Below, piece after piece: positions 1 through 10,520 of a stretch of 64,000 nucleotides of DNA. This stretch comes from Peromyscus leucopus. Its lineage: Eukaryota; Chordata; Mammalia; Rodentia; Cricetidae. How positions within the stretch are numbered: position 1 is the stretch's first letter; each line of letters opens with the position of its first letter. The translations under genes and the position numbers were made by a program. The DNA lies in assembly GCF_004664715.2 (NCBI RefSeq), contig NC_051083.1:117624534-117688533 (forward strand), given 5' to 3'. The notes under the pieces are model-generated. The model was given only the letters and a program-made list of their open reading frames with translations, did no database searches and was not told the origin of the DNA.

Positions 1-60
1 ATGTTGCATTTGTTTAATTATGAAAAGACATGCTACATTTGTTTCACCTTGCCTGCATGT
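1..60 (+). mobile_element. LTR fragment (family C), cut by window start
   Basis: The short string of TTGCATTTGTTTAA and ACATTTGTTTCACCTTG words matches the 5' part of the two full LTRs at 57756-58314 and 54018-54569. Only a fragment remains and the homology stops near base 60. From there to about 515 I see single-copy-looking AT-rich sequence with no gene. Confidence 0.55.
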
Positions 61-520
61 GATGAAAGTAGAAAGAGGGGCTATTTGGGGCAGAAAAGTC
101 ACCGACAAGAAGACGACAGAGGGAGAATATAGTGTAGAGGGATCGGTTACACACACAAAAACCCCAACGCCATCTATCTGTGAAAATGCCATAAGGAATT
201 TCATTACTTTGTATTACTATTTAAAAATAAACTTTAAAAAGAGCTAATGACGACTTCAAACACAGACAAAAATAGAACATCACAGAGAATGATAAGTATC
301 CATGGCAGATAATAAATCTGAAGCATTAGAGGCCCAAACATCAAGGTTCATTCAATAAATACTTTCCAGCAATACTTGCTGTCTAGTAAGGATACATCCA
401 GTGTTGGGCCATTTAACCAATGCCCTATCCAGAATAAAAGTATTTGTCATATTTTCAGAAACCACAATGGTCAATGCAGGTCTCACCAAGAAACACTAGG
501 ACTTGAGGGAGCATGATGAC

Positions 521-875
521 TAGTGTTACTTGTCAATTTGAGAAAACTAAGCATTACTCTCTGGGCATATCTGGAGGGGATTATCTTGATTGTTTTCATT
601 GAAGTGGGAAGACCCACCTACTGTGGGTGGTACCATTCCCTGGCTGGGATCCTGAACTGTACAAATGGGGAAGGGGAGCTGAGCAGCACCACGCAGTCAT
701 AATTCTCCGTCTCCTGATTGTGGATATGCTATGACCAGTTGCTTCAGGCTCCTATGCTTTGACTTCTTCACCATGAAGGAGTGTATTATTGAACTGATCC
801 GGAATAAAGTCTTTCTCCCTTAAATTGCTTTTGTCAGAATATTTTATCACAGCAACAAGAAAACAGTCTAACACA
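521..875 (+). mobile_element. Rodent medium-reiteration repeat (URR1-like)
   Basis: Contains the typical words GTGGGAAGACCCACC, CACTGTGGGTGGTACCATTCCC, a GAACTGTACAA segment, an AATAAAGTCTTTCTCCC tail and TTTTATCACAGCAACAAGAAAA. The same repeat recurs at about 21.3, 30.6, 36.4, 56.7 and 58.4 kb. URR1 is the name I associate with it; the assignment is inference. The following 160 bases look single-copy. Confidence 0.6.
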
Positions 876-1035
876 GGGAGGTAAGGAAGGAAGATGTGCT
901 GATATTCTGGAAAAGAGCATTTAAAACAAAGGGAACAAGTTGAGCAAAGACGGTAGAGAGGAACATGGGTATTTTCAAAACCAGACAGCAAGGTGAAAGG
1001 AGTAGGAGAGGAAGCCAAGGATCAATTAAGAACGG

Positions 1036-1172
1036 AGGTAGGGGAAGAGGCAGGCAGATCTCTGTGAGTTCAAGGCCAGCCTGGTCTAGAAAGTGAGTTC
1101 CAGGACAGCCAGGGCTTTTAGAGGACATCCAGGGCTGTTACACAGAGAAACCCTGTCTCAAAAACAAAACAA
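1036..1172 (+). mobile_element. B1 SINE, partial
   Basis: B1 body with GAGGCAGGCAGATCTCTGTG, a GAGTTCAAGGCCAGCCTGG B-box region and CACAGAGAAACCCTGTCTC followed by an A-rich tail. The 5' end is degraded. Confidence 0.8.
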
Positions 1173-1627
1173 AAAGCCACAGTTCTATGTAACTCTTGGG
1201 CATATACCTAAAGGATGCTCAATCATACCACAAGGATACTTGCCCAACTATGTTCATAGCAGCATTATTCATAATAGCCAGAACCTGGAAACAACCTACA
1301 TGCCCCTCAACCAAAGAATGGATTAAGAAAATGTGGTACATATATACAATGGAGTATTACTCAGCAGTGAAAAACAATAACATCATAAAATTGCAGGAAA
1401 ATGGATGGACTAGAAAAAAATCATTCTGAGTGAGGTAACCCAGACCCAGAAAGACAAACACAGTATGTACTCACTTATAAGTGGATATTAGGAGTAAAGT
1501 ACAGGATAAACAACCTACAATCCACAGCCCCAGAGAGGCTAGATCACAAAGAAGGCCCAAACAGGGTTGAATGGATTTCCATGGGAAGGAGAAATAGAAG
1601 AGATCTCCTGGGTAAACTGGGGGTGGG
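1173..1627 (+). mobile_element. L1 ORF2 3' end and 3' UTR
   Basis: Translates to the end of L1 ORF2: words for NPTMFIA, IIARTWKQP, TKEWIKK and YTMEYYSAVK are visible, broken by frame changes. It continues into the 3' UTR. It is a 5'-truncated dead copy. Confidence 0.85.
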
Positions 1628-2284
1628 TGTAGCATGAATCTTTTTTTTTTTTTTTTTTGGTTTTTCGAGACAGGGTTTCTCTGTGTAGCTTTGCGCCTTT
1701 CCTGGAACTCACTTGGTAGCCCAGGCTGACCTCGAACTCACAGAGATCCGCCTGGCTCTGCCTCCCGAGTGCTGGGATTAAAGGCGTGCGCCACCACCGC
1801 CCGGCAGCATGAATCTTAAAAGTTCTTATTAATAAAACCAAATCCGAGGCCAGATACTGGGGTGAATGCTGGAAGATCAGAGAAGCAGAACAAGCCACAG
1901 CCACCTCACTTTGCCAATTCCTCAGCTGATCCTGTTTCCTCAGACTGGAAGCCTCTGAGTCCTCATCCAAATGGATCTCAGCTGAACTGCTGCTCAAAGC
2001 CTGAAAGCTTAACCAGCCTAGTTCCTGGTCCTCACGCCTTACATACCTTTCTGCTTCCTGTCATCACTTCCTGGGATTAAAGGTGTGAGTCACCATGCCT
2101 GGCTATTTCCAGTGTGGCTTTGAACTCACAGAGATCCAAGTGGATCTCTGCCTCTGGAATGCTAGGATTAAAGGTGTGTGTGCCACCATTTTTATGGCCT
2201 CTATATCTAGTGGCTGTTCTGTTCTCTGACCCCAGATAAGTTTATTAGGGTGCACAATATTTTGGGGAACAGAATACCACCACA
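1628..2284 (-). mobile_element. Solo LTR, family A (interrupted by a B1)
   Basis: Reverse complement of the LTR seen at 9121, 15504 and 17579. It starts (minus strand) TGTGGTGGTATTC and ends GATTCATGCTACA. Flanking bases GGTGGG (1622-1627) and CGTGGG (2285-2290) are a 5/6 match, consistent with a decayed 6-bp target duplication. Two B1-like segments (TTTAATCC words) lie inside the LTR itself. A younger B1 has jumped into its 3' end. Confidence 0.8.
1641..1805 (-). mobile_element. B1 SINE inserted in LTR family A
   Basis: A nearly full-length B1 on the minus strand (poly-T at the left, CCACCACCGCCCGGC at the right). It is flanked by perfect 10-bp direct repeats AGCATGAATC at 1631-1640 and 1806-1815, so it inserted after the LTR. 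Confidence 0.93.
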
Positions 2285-3240
2285 CGTGGGGGTGGAGAAG
2301 GATTAGGGAATGGGAACTTGAGGGTGTGGGTTGAGTAGGCTGAGTGCAGGAGGTGAGCTGGGGATGGGATGGAGGGGGAGAGTAGAAAGAGACATCTTGA
2401 TGCTGGGGGGGAGAGGGGCATTTTTGGGTTAGAGTGAAACCTGGTGCCAGTGAAACTCCCAGGAACCCACAACCTAGGTCCGTCCCATGCAGGCTCCCTA
2501 ACTGTTGGTCTAGAGTCCGTGAGCTTCCACAAGCTTGGGCCAGCTGTCTCTGTAGTTTTCCTGTCATGATCTTGACCCCCTTGCTCATAGAATCCCTCCT
2601 CCCTCTCTTTAGCTGGACTCCTGGAGCTCAGCCCAGTGCTTGGCTGTGGATCCCTGCATCTGCTTCTGTCAGTTACTGGATGAAGGGTCTATGATGACAA
2701 TTAGGGTAGTCACCAATCTGATTACAGGGGAAGGCCAGTTCAGTCACCCTCTCCACTATTGCTAGGAGTCTTAGCTGGGGTCATCCTTGTGGATTCCTGG
2801 GGATTTCCCTGGCACCATGTTTCTCCCGAACCCCATAATTGCTCCTTCTATCAAGATAACTCTTTCATTGCTCCCCCTTTCCGTTCCTTCCCCAACTCCG
2901 CCATCTTGATCCCTCATGTTTCCAGCTGCCATCTCCTCCCCTTTGCCTCCTCCCCCCCCCCCCCCAGTCAGTTTACCCAGGAGATGACAAGACTCTCTTG
3001 ATTCAAGATCCTTAGTACTTGCCCCAATACAGAACTCCTGGCTAAGTCATTGTGCTGACCTGCAAGGGTGTGCATGGGGATAGGGATGAGGAATATGATG
3101 CAACCCCCACATTATTAGCAACCCTGACTCCAACCCAGATCAAAGTTAAGCCTCCATAACATCATGTAACTAATATATCAAACCTAGGAATTAACCCTAT
3201 GCAACTGCTACTCCATCCGTCCACAGAAATTACTACACAG
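2285..3240. other. Single-copy-looking region upstream of promoter
   Basis: No repeat or gene is recognised. A 15-base C run lies at 2952-2966. Short open frames here have no family signature. Confidence 0.5.
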
Positions 3241-3494
3241 CTTTGAATGTCTCCCAGACCCACTCTAACAGTCCCACTGGTGGATGGGTTTGCCTCATAC
3301 TTTCTTGACCCTTCCTATTCTGACTCAGCGAACTCCCTGCCTTCCTATTTCTTGCCTGGCAGAAGCCACCACGGTGGCCGCCCTACCGGGCATGCTCAGT
3401 GCTCTGGCCTGGCCTGGACTCCCTGTCTAGCAGTAACTCAGCCTGCAGAGCCGGGTCCCTTCAGTGCCCAGGTCCCTTTAAATCCATCCGCCTG

Positions 3495-3507
3495 GTTGCT
3501 AGGCAAC
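3495..3507 (+). promoter_or_regulatory. RFX X-box (GTTGCTAGGCAAC)
   Basis: Fits the X-box consensus RYYNYY-N(1-3)-RRNRAC at every position with a one-base spacer, and is nearly palindromic. RFX factors bind such sites in promoters of ciliary and spermatogenic genes. It sits inside the CpG-rich region, just upstream of the proposed first exon. Confidence 0.7.
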
Positions 3508-3509
3508 AG

Positions 3510-3671
3510 TGCGGCCCGCGCTGGAGCTGCACTGCAGAGGCTCTACCCCGGGCCAGCCTGGCCGGTCGCGGTCGCGGTGGCTGGCACTGAACAAGGGGCT
3601 GCCGCCTGCCGGTGGTGGCTGGCTTCGGGGAAGAGCGGACAGGGCTCTCCAGACCGCACCCGTGCTTCCAG
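3510..3671 (+). other. CCDC160: Proposed 5' UTR exon 1 of CCDC160 (start uncertain)
   Basis: The right border is a strong donor, CCAG|GTATGT, with the cut after 3671. The transcription start cannot be fixed from sequence; the left border is a guess just downstream of the X-box. Long open frames across this region continue through the donor and have no recognisable product, so I treat the exon as noncoding. Confidence 0.5.
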
Positions 3672-4759
3672 GTATGTCTGTGGAAGGGACATCACGGGCT
3701 CCCCTGGCGCGCCCCTCGTTACCCCCGACTCGCCCAGTAAGAAGGCGGAAAACCAAGGAACTCCCGGCAGCAGGTTTTTGTTTTTTGTTTTTGTTTTTTC
3801 TCTTGAGAGCCCAGGCTGGAGCTGGCCAGTGTTTGAAAAGAAACAGGGCGTGGGAAAGGGGTTGTGGAAGGAGAAGTGGGGTCAAGCTTGTCCATTCACC
3901 CGCCCGATCCAGGATCGGGACTGGGGAGGTGAAAAGTATCACCTGCAGTGGGGGCTCGAGCAACATCTCGTTCCCAGCCACCTTCTTTTCCACAGAAGCA
4001 AGGCTGGCAGGAGTTTCAGTTAACCATTCACAGAGAAAAAAATCCCCAAACTATGCATACAAAGATACAGCTTTATAGTAAGAATGTGACTCCCATAGTA
4101 ATAAAGTCAGAGCCTTGGGAACTCAGGTGACTCCGTATTTCTTCTTCAAGAAGGAATAATTTCACACTAATAACAAAGAGTTGGGGTTGATAACCATACA
4201 CGGTACCCAGTTGTCAATGGAACATTGTTTCTCTCACCATTACTGACCAAACAATAGAAAAGAATCTATCCGAGGAAGTGGACACTTGACCCATATGTTA
4301 GGGCCCTGAAAGATGAAAGCAGAAAACGAGAGCTCTTCTCTTTGTCCTGTTTTTACAATTTAACTGTACTCTAAGGGAGGGAAGCCAGGACTAGGCTCCA
4401 GCCCTTTGCTAATGTGGCTCTTTATGCTCAGCAAGCCTCTGTCTCCACCACTGGTGGTTCATTTCTTAGATACACACAAAGGGTAGAGAGACACTGTGTT
4501 GAATACAGTTTCACCATGATTCTTGTCCCACTTGCCATGTGTATTGCCTGAGGAACAGTTGGGAAAATGTACTGGAAACTTAAAAAGAGGAATTGCTTCT
4601 GTCTGGTCTGCCACAGTGCAGGTAGACCCATGGACATTGTAGGTGTAGCATGTGTGACATTAGTACACACTTCAGAGAGGAACATGAGTTTGAACATTCT
4701 TTAAATTATATTTCCTGATTACACTTCAGGGGGATGGGGGTGGACTGTTTTTTTTCCAG

Positions 4760-4815
4760 CTCAAGTTGGAGGAGACCAGTGACATCCGGTCTAAAGACCT
4801 TGGACCTCAGGAAGG
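4760..4815 (+). other. CCDC160: Proposed 5' UTR exon 2 of CCDC160
   Basis: A 56-base segment bordered by a strong acceptor (T-run then TTCCAG ending 4759) and a near-ideal donor (GG|GTAAGT, intron from 4816). It has no ATG, so it would not interfere with the CCDC160 start. It falls between the CpG promoter and the coding exon on the same strand. Transcript evidence would decide. Confidence 0.5.
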
Positions 4816-5442
4816 GTAAGTACAGTTGTTCTGGCTGTTATCTCATCCTGGGAGTTTGGAAGCCCAGAGTCTTGCCCACCATAAACCTTCAACTTTGTAA
4901 CAGAATCATCAGTCTTCATTGTCAGTATGCTTTCAAGATGGCCTCATAAACATTCAAAAGAAAAGTGCCCTGAAGACTTTAGCTAAGCCAAATAAACTTC
5001 AAGGGAAAAATTAAAGCCCTTGCCCTAAAATGTCATCCAAAGCACTTTGTAAGCGAGAGAGGAGATTATGGATTTTCTTTTCTTCTTCTTAAAAAAACAA
5101 AAACCATTCAATTAAAATCAAGTGTTACCAGATACCAGTGTGACCATTACACTTGGCTCTGGCTCGGAATGCTCGGTCATGTTACCAGAAAAAGGAATAT
5201 GACAGATTTGAAGTGGAAAAATGAATTTACTCATAGTTTTGGAGAGAAAAGTCTCAGCCTGTCCTACAGCCAGTGTTACAACCTCTGAAAACACCAGGAA
5301 ATGCGCATATGTAGATTTAGCTGTAAGCCCCACTTCCTGGGATTGGGACAGAGTCCTGGTGTTAGGGATCACAGTTCTTGAGGGGGGCCATTTGCTGTTA
5401 ACCAGCTGTGAAGTAGGTTCATCACCTCTGTTTTAATCCCTT

Positions 5443-5468
5443 AAGACTGCCTCCCAGAAGGCAGTCTT
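5443..5468. repeat. Perfect 10-bp inverted repeat (hairpin)
   Basis: AAGACTGCCT, a 6-base spacer CCCAGA, then AGGCAGTCTT, all in otherwise single-copy intron sequence of the proposed CCDC160 transcript. Confidence 0.7.
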
Positions 5469-5743
5469 CCTGGGTTCTGAAAGACAAGCACTACCATAGC
5501 TCTTTGCCTGCCCCAACCTGCACTTAATCCTTTCCGTCTCCCCTGGGTTTGTCTAGTAGAACATAGTGATCCACTTGGGCTGCACACAGTTCCCTTGGTT
5601 CTTCATTTGGTTATTAAGTGGTTTTCTACAACTTAGCGAAAGAGGGTGGGAAACCAGAAGGTATCCTAGAGGAACCAGGTCAGAATTCTCTGTTTCCTGC
5701 CTGGAAGCAATGAAAATAGAAAAAAAGTTGCAATGCTTACTCC

Positions 5744-5902
5744 CCCCCCCCCGAGACAAAGTCTCACTCTTTAGCCCTGACTGGCCTTAACTCACTCTGT
5801 AGACCAGGCTGGCTTCAAACTCACAGCGATCCACCTGCCTCTGCCTCTGCCTCTGCCTCTTGAGTGCTGGAATTAAAGACATGCACTACCATGCCTACCC
5901 GA
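5744..5902 (-). mobile_element. B1 SINE
   Basis: Minus-strand B1: GAGACAAAGTCTCACTC, TAGACCAGGCTGGC, GATCCACCTGCCTCTGCCTC and GTGCTGGAATTAAAG. The CCTCTG unit is expanded internally. A C10 run replaces the poly-T. Confidence 0.85.
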
Positions 5903-6040
5903 GTAAGATATTTTCTTTTTCTATTTTGGCTGAGCGGTTTTTCTGAGGATCAAAAGAGTGGAAACCACCAAGAATAAAGAGAGGGTGTTCTTTGTTTTCA
6001 CTTAATGGTTCCTAAGGGATGACTGAAAGCCAGACTTTTT

Positions 6041-6252
6041 AAAAAAAAAAAAAAAGATTTACGTATTTTATGTGTATGGGTATTTTGCCTGCTTGCACAG
6101 ATAGATGCACCACATGAATACCTAGTACAATGGATTTCCTGCAACTGGAGTTCCAGACAATTGTGAGTGGCTGCCATGTGGGTGTTGGACATTGAACCTA
6201 GGTCCTATAGAGGAGCAGCCAGTGCTCTTAACTGCTCCTAACTCCAGCCTGG
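6041..6252 (-). mobile_element. B2/B3 SINE
   Basis: Minus strand. An A/T-rich head is followed by TTTATGTGTATGGGTATTTTG, GTGAGTGGCTGCCATGTGGG and CCAGTGCTCTTAACTGCTCC, the reverse of the tRNA-derived B2 head. Confidence 0.8.
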
Positions 6253-6307
6253 AAAGCCAGCTGAGGGAAGTTGAATGGCTGAGTAGTGACTGACGTTGCT
6301 CAATATG

Positions 6308-6328
6308 GGTGTGTGTGTGTGTGGGGGG
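6308..6328. repeat. Short (GT)n/G-run
   Basis: A (GT)7-type run followed directly by seven G. Confidence 0.8.
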
Positions 6329-6931
6329 GTGAACTTTACCAACCATCACTCCACGTTTACATAGCTTGAGAAAGAGGACCTTTGTGAGATGGGCAAAAGC
6401 CCCTGACATCCTCCCATAACTGCTTCCCAGTCACTGCCTACCTATGACACGACAAATAGCTGCACTTACAAACAGACCTGTATTTATACAAAGAGAGTTC
6501 TGAACATTTGAAACCATACTCTAATGTAAATGGAATAACACAACAGAGGAAAAAAAAAACCATATTGGGGTTGCATCAGGAACTTTCCCAAAGCATATGA
6601 TTTCAAATACAAATATTTTAGAAAACAAATAATTAAGTTTCCTGTACACCTTAATGGAAGATTCCTCCCCAGGGCCTGACCTTGAACATGAAAGAGAAGT
6701 GGTTTTATTGATTTCTTCTTTCCCAATAAACAGTAGCATATCATTTTCTGAAGCTGTATGAAGATAGATACACTTTCACCTAGTATTTTCAGTACAATGA
6801 TAAATCTGAGAGTCTTAATAAATAATCACTCTTGGATTTGTCCTCAACATTAATATTATGTTACATCACATTACATTATTAATTCACTCTCAATTTGTTT
6901 AATCGGTGATTCCAAAACACTTTTTTGTAGC

Positions 6932-7092
6932 TTTGTTTGTTTGTTTGTTTTTCAAGACAGAGTTTCTCTGTGTAACAGCCCTGGCTGTTCTGCAACTTGC
7001 TCTGTAGCCCAGGCTGGCCTCGAACTCACAGAGATCTGCCTGGCTCTGCTTCCTGAGTGGTGGGATTAAAGGTGTTCGCCACCACCATTCTT
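6932..7092 (-). mobile_element. B1 SINE
   Basis: Minus strand: (GTTT)n head, CAAGACAGAGTTTCTCTG, GTAGCCCAGGCTGGCC and GGGATTAAAGGTG. The 5' edge ends at CCACCACCATTC. Confidence 0.88.
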
Positions 7093-8380
7093 GACTTCAA
7101 GAGATACTACTGTTTCAGCATCTCTAGAAGCCCCCTTCCTCCCCCTCCTCTTAGTTCACTGAAGATATCTTTGACACAAATCTTAAGCACAGAGGTTAAC
7201 AGAAGGAGAGGTGCTCAGGAAACAAATAAGACACACCCGACATTCGTTGCCAACCATTTTGAAAAAACATACAAAGCATGAGGCAGGCCATCTCTTACTG
7301 CCCCCAAATGCCCCGCTACTTTGCCACCACAAAATAGTTCCCAGAGGATCAACGGTGATGTTTTCAGGTAGGGCACTATCAGAAGGCCACTAGTAATTCA
7401 TGCCAGACCAAGTGTAGCTAGAGTTGTATAATTAGCAGTGCCGCCCCGAGGCCTTCCAGGGAAGAATTTTCCTAGACGACCTCTGATGTTATTTTTGTCG
7501 TGACTTTATTTTTCTCCTGTCTGTGTTCTGACTGGATTCTTTGAATTTTTCATTTCTCTGGGGTCCTTCGAGGTTCAGTGTATAGTGGAGTGGACACAAG
7601 AACACATGTGCACACTGCCCAGCTGAAAGGGCATGTGTGTGCTTTCAGTAACGGCTTCCCGAGTCTGCTGAGGCAAATCACCTAGTGAGGTTGATTGAGG
7701 ACAAAATGGCTGCCCGGCCAAGGTGGGGGGATGTCATTATTTTTCAAGCATATATCCCTTGTCCTTGTTCCCAGTCCTCATGCCATACTTGCTCTGCCCG
7801 TGAAAGCAAACTTCGCTGAAGAAGGTGCTGCTGACAGATCTCAGGCCTCCTTGGAGCGTTGCCACGCTCTAACTAAATGTGGGAACAAGTCCTTAAAGGC
7901 TGTCTTGCCAGTGAAAGAGAAAAGGGAGCATCTGGGAGACCCCTTGACCCTGCCTGGGGAAGCCTGGGGAGAGGCATGCTGGAGCCTTTCAGACATCCCA
8001 TCCCCCCACTCTCCTCCTGTGGCTCCTTAAAGGATCCCCTAAGCTCTGCGAACAATGGAATCTGTTCTTTCAGTCTGTGGAATGACACCTAGCAGATGAA
8101 GAAAGGGGGTTTTCAGAACAAGCACTGACCTGGGAGACAGGAGCTCAGTTGCATGACTACAGCCTACGTGGCTTTGCTCAAGTCCCTCTGTTTCTCTGAG
8201 CCCAGGTGTTTAATCAATGGACTCTTCCAGCTTCTTGGAGAAAGGACTGGATTTCTAGGATTCACTGAAAGGCAAATCCTTTCAGCCACTCAGGAAATTC
8301 TACCGAGGTGTGGGGAAGAAAGACAGGGTAAAAATGCAAAAGTATGTGTGCGCATGCATCTGAGGAGCAACATTAAAATT
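7093..8380. other. Single-copy-looking intron sequence
   Basis: About 1.3 kb of CCDC160 intron with no recognised repeat and no convincing exon. Balanced base composition and lack of repeats make it a candidate for conserved noncoding sequence. Confidence 0.4.
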
Positions 8381-8382
8381 AT

Positions 8383-8567
8383 TTTTTTGTAATTATTTTT
8401 TTATTTTATGTGAATTTGTGTTTTGCTTGCATATAAGTTTGTGTGAGGGTGTCGGATCCCATGGAGCTGCAGGTACAGACAGTTGTGAGCTGCCACATGG
8501 TTGCTGGGAATTGAATCCCTGGTCCTCTGGAAGAGCAGTCAGTACCTTAGCCACTGAGCCTAGCCCC
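8383..8567 (-). mobile_element. B2 SINE
   Basis: Minus strand: TTTTATGTGAATTTGTGTTTTG, GTTGTGAGCTGCCACATGG, GAATTGAATCCCTGGTCC and TTAGCCACTGAGCC. Confidence 0.85.
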
Positions 8568-8999
8568 CAAACATGAAAATTATTAATGGAGAGTTTTCTA
8601 CATGAATTCTCTCTGTACCCAGACCTCTGTCTTTGATGGCCCCTCTTTGCATGGCCAGGTATAGAGTGGCCTCACCGTAACTGTGAGCAGTTTCTTTTAC
8701 AGAATTCTCTGGTAAAGTTTTGATTTTTGAAAAGATGTGGCACACAAGAGCTCAGACTCCTCTCTTTCCTCTTGCGTCCATTCCTTTCCCTCATACTTGT
8801 TGTTGCTTTGACTCATTTGTGTTCATATTTGTGAAAAGGAGAGAAACCAAGATTATGATTGATCATCATTCCATTCCAGGACAGGCATGTCATAGATGCT
8901 TCTGGAGTGTGACTGAAAGACTAAGAAAAGTCAGAAAAGACTATTTCTAGAGGAAAAACCATGATTCTGGCAAGTGTACACCATGCATTTCTTGTCACT

Positions 9000-9076
9000 A
9001 TGGTCTGGGAATGGAACCCAGGATTTGTTACATACTAAATAAACACTCTGTCACTGAGCTACACTCCAGTCCTGAT
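9000..9076 (-). mobile_element. ID-like / B4-end SINE fragment
   Basis: Minus strand of a tRNA-derived head: GAATGGAACCCAGGATTTG, AACACTCTGTCACTGAGCTACA and CTCCAGTCCT. Confidence 0.6.
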
Positions 9077-9120
9077 TAACTAAACTTTTTTTTGGCTTGT
9101 TTGTGTTTTGGATGGGGGAT

Positions 9121-9602
9121 TGTGGTGGTATTGTGTTCTCCAAAATATTGTGTACCTTAATAAATTTATCTGGGGTCAGAGAACAGACAGCCACTAGATA
9201 CAAAGGCTAGAAAATGGTGGCACTCACACCTTTAATCCTAGCATTCCAGAGATAGAAATCCCTCTGGATCTCTGTGAGTTCAAGGCCACATTGGAAACAG
9301 CCAAGCATGGTGACACGCCTTTAATCGCAGGGAGTGGTGGTAGAAAGCAAAAAGATATATAAGGCGGCGTGAGGACCAGAAACTAGAAGATTTGGCTGGT
9401 TAAGCATTTTGGCTGGTTCAATTCAGCTGAAAGCCATTGGGATGAGGACTCAGAAGCCTCCAGTCTGAGGAGACAAGACCAGCTGAGGATCCGGTGAGGT
9501 GAGATAGCTGTGGCTTGTCCTGTCTCTCTGATCTACCAGCATGGACCCCAATAACTCGCCTGAGGTTTGATTTTATTAAGAACTTTTAAGATTCATGCTA
9601 CA
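9121..9602 (+). mobile_element. Solo LTR, family A, with 6-bp target duplication
   Basis: Starts TGTGGTGGTATTGTG and ends TTCATGCTACA, a TG...CA pair. It is flanked by perfect GGGGAT on both sides (9115-9120 and 9603-9608), the size typical of class II ERV integration. Inside are two B1-derived blocks (CACACCTTTAATCCTAGC; ACGCCTTTAATCGCAG), a B-box-like GTTCAAGGC at 9278-9286 and a TATA box TATATAAG at 9356-9363. No internal retroviral sequence is attached. It sits in the second proposed intron of CCDC160. Confidence 0.92.
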
Positions 9603-9735
9603 GGGGATCTCATGAAAGTCAGGCTGATCTCAAACTCTATGTGTAGCCAAGACTGGCTTTGAACTCCGACTCCTTCTGCCTACTCCTCCTCGGAATGCTG
9701 GAGCTGTAAAGCAGGTGCTGCCTCCCACACCGGCA
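9603..9735 (-). mobile_element. B1/B4-type SINE remnant split by the LTR
   Basis: Degenerate reverse B1 words (GGCTGATCTCAAACTC, GCCAAGACTGGCTTTGAACTC, GGAATGCTGGAGCTGTAAAG). The upstream T-rich, GGGGAT-ended segment left of the LTR is probably its other half. Confidence 0.6.
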
Positions 9736-10520
9736 GGGATTGCCCTCCAGTATTTATAAACTTTGGATGCTGGTTGAGATTTTGTAGGCTATGTTTTCAC
9801 CTGAAACTGATACTCAGAGTCTGTATATGAAAAAACACTTTCAATAGCATTAATATTTTCAATTGTTAACATGGCAGCTCATTATAAAACTGCTCTCCGA
9901 ACAGAGAGAATTCTGTACACTTGGCAAAGCCTAAGACTGGACTAGCAGGAATTTATAGGTCAAGGCAGAAGGGCATTTGGCAGAGTTAGTCATGAGGAAG
10001 TCTGCCTGGTACACTTTACCAGAAGCAGCTCATGTTTCATCAAGCCTTGAAGTTTCAGTCACTTTAAGGAATGAACAAACAGTAGTTCGATCTGAGAGAG
10101 CGAGACACAGAGTAAGACACACTGAAGGAAACGGTATTAACAATATTTGCCTAGTAATTTCAAAAGAACCTTTTGATTATTTTAAAGCAGTCTGTTTTCA
10201 TGCACACAGTTGCCTTCCCATAGAACTGTCTACAAAGAATAACTAAATGCATTCATTTACTGATTCCATTTCATGGGATGGAAGAATATTACAGGTGCAG
10301 GTGTTCGCAGAACTTAGCTGCGTTAGCCCTTTTCATTTATACAAAAGGGAAAGAAGGTCCAAGTCACTCGATAGTTTGAGGAGAGATGGCCCTCAACTGT
10401 TCCGGCACCTTCAGGTGCAAACAAGCATTCTTAGTTCTTTCTACTTCGTGGGTGACTCATGGAGATGATTTAGCTTGGTTTTAAATTTTGTTTTTCAGGA
10501 AATCAGAGGTGCCCAACAAA

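Larger units (their letters stand above)
3360..3760 (+). promoter_or_regulatory. CCDC160: CpG-rich promoter, likely CCDC160
   Basis: This is the only CpG-rich stretch on the gene side of the window, with many CG dinucleotides (GGTGGCCGCC, GTGCGGCCCGCG, GGTCGCGGTCGCGG). No good TATA box is visible. It holds an RFX X-box and ends in a strong splice donor at 3671/3672. It lies on the same strand and 7 kb upstream of the CCDC160 coding exon, with no other candidate gene between them. That it drives CCDC160 is inference. Confidence 0.65.

Noticed and set aside
3247..4078. Overlapping open frames of 189 and 258 codons in the CpG-rich region
   Set aside because: They run through a strong splice donor, have low-complexity Pro/Gly/Arg composition typical of GC-rich DNA in any frame, and show no domain.
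10488..10520. Upstream in-frame ATG extending CCDC160 by 11 codons
   Set aside because: It lies in the intron's polypyrimidine tract; the splice acceptor ends at 10498. MDARRKHWK is the family's known N terminus.
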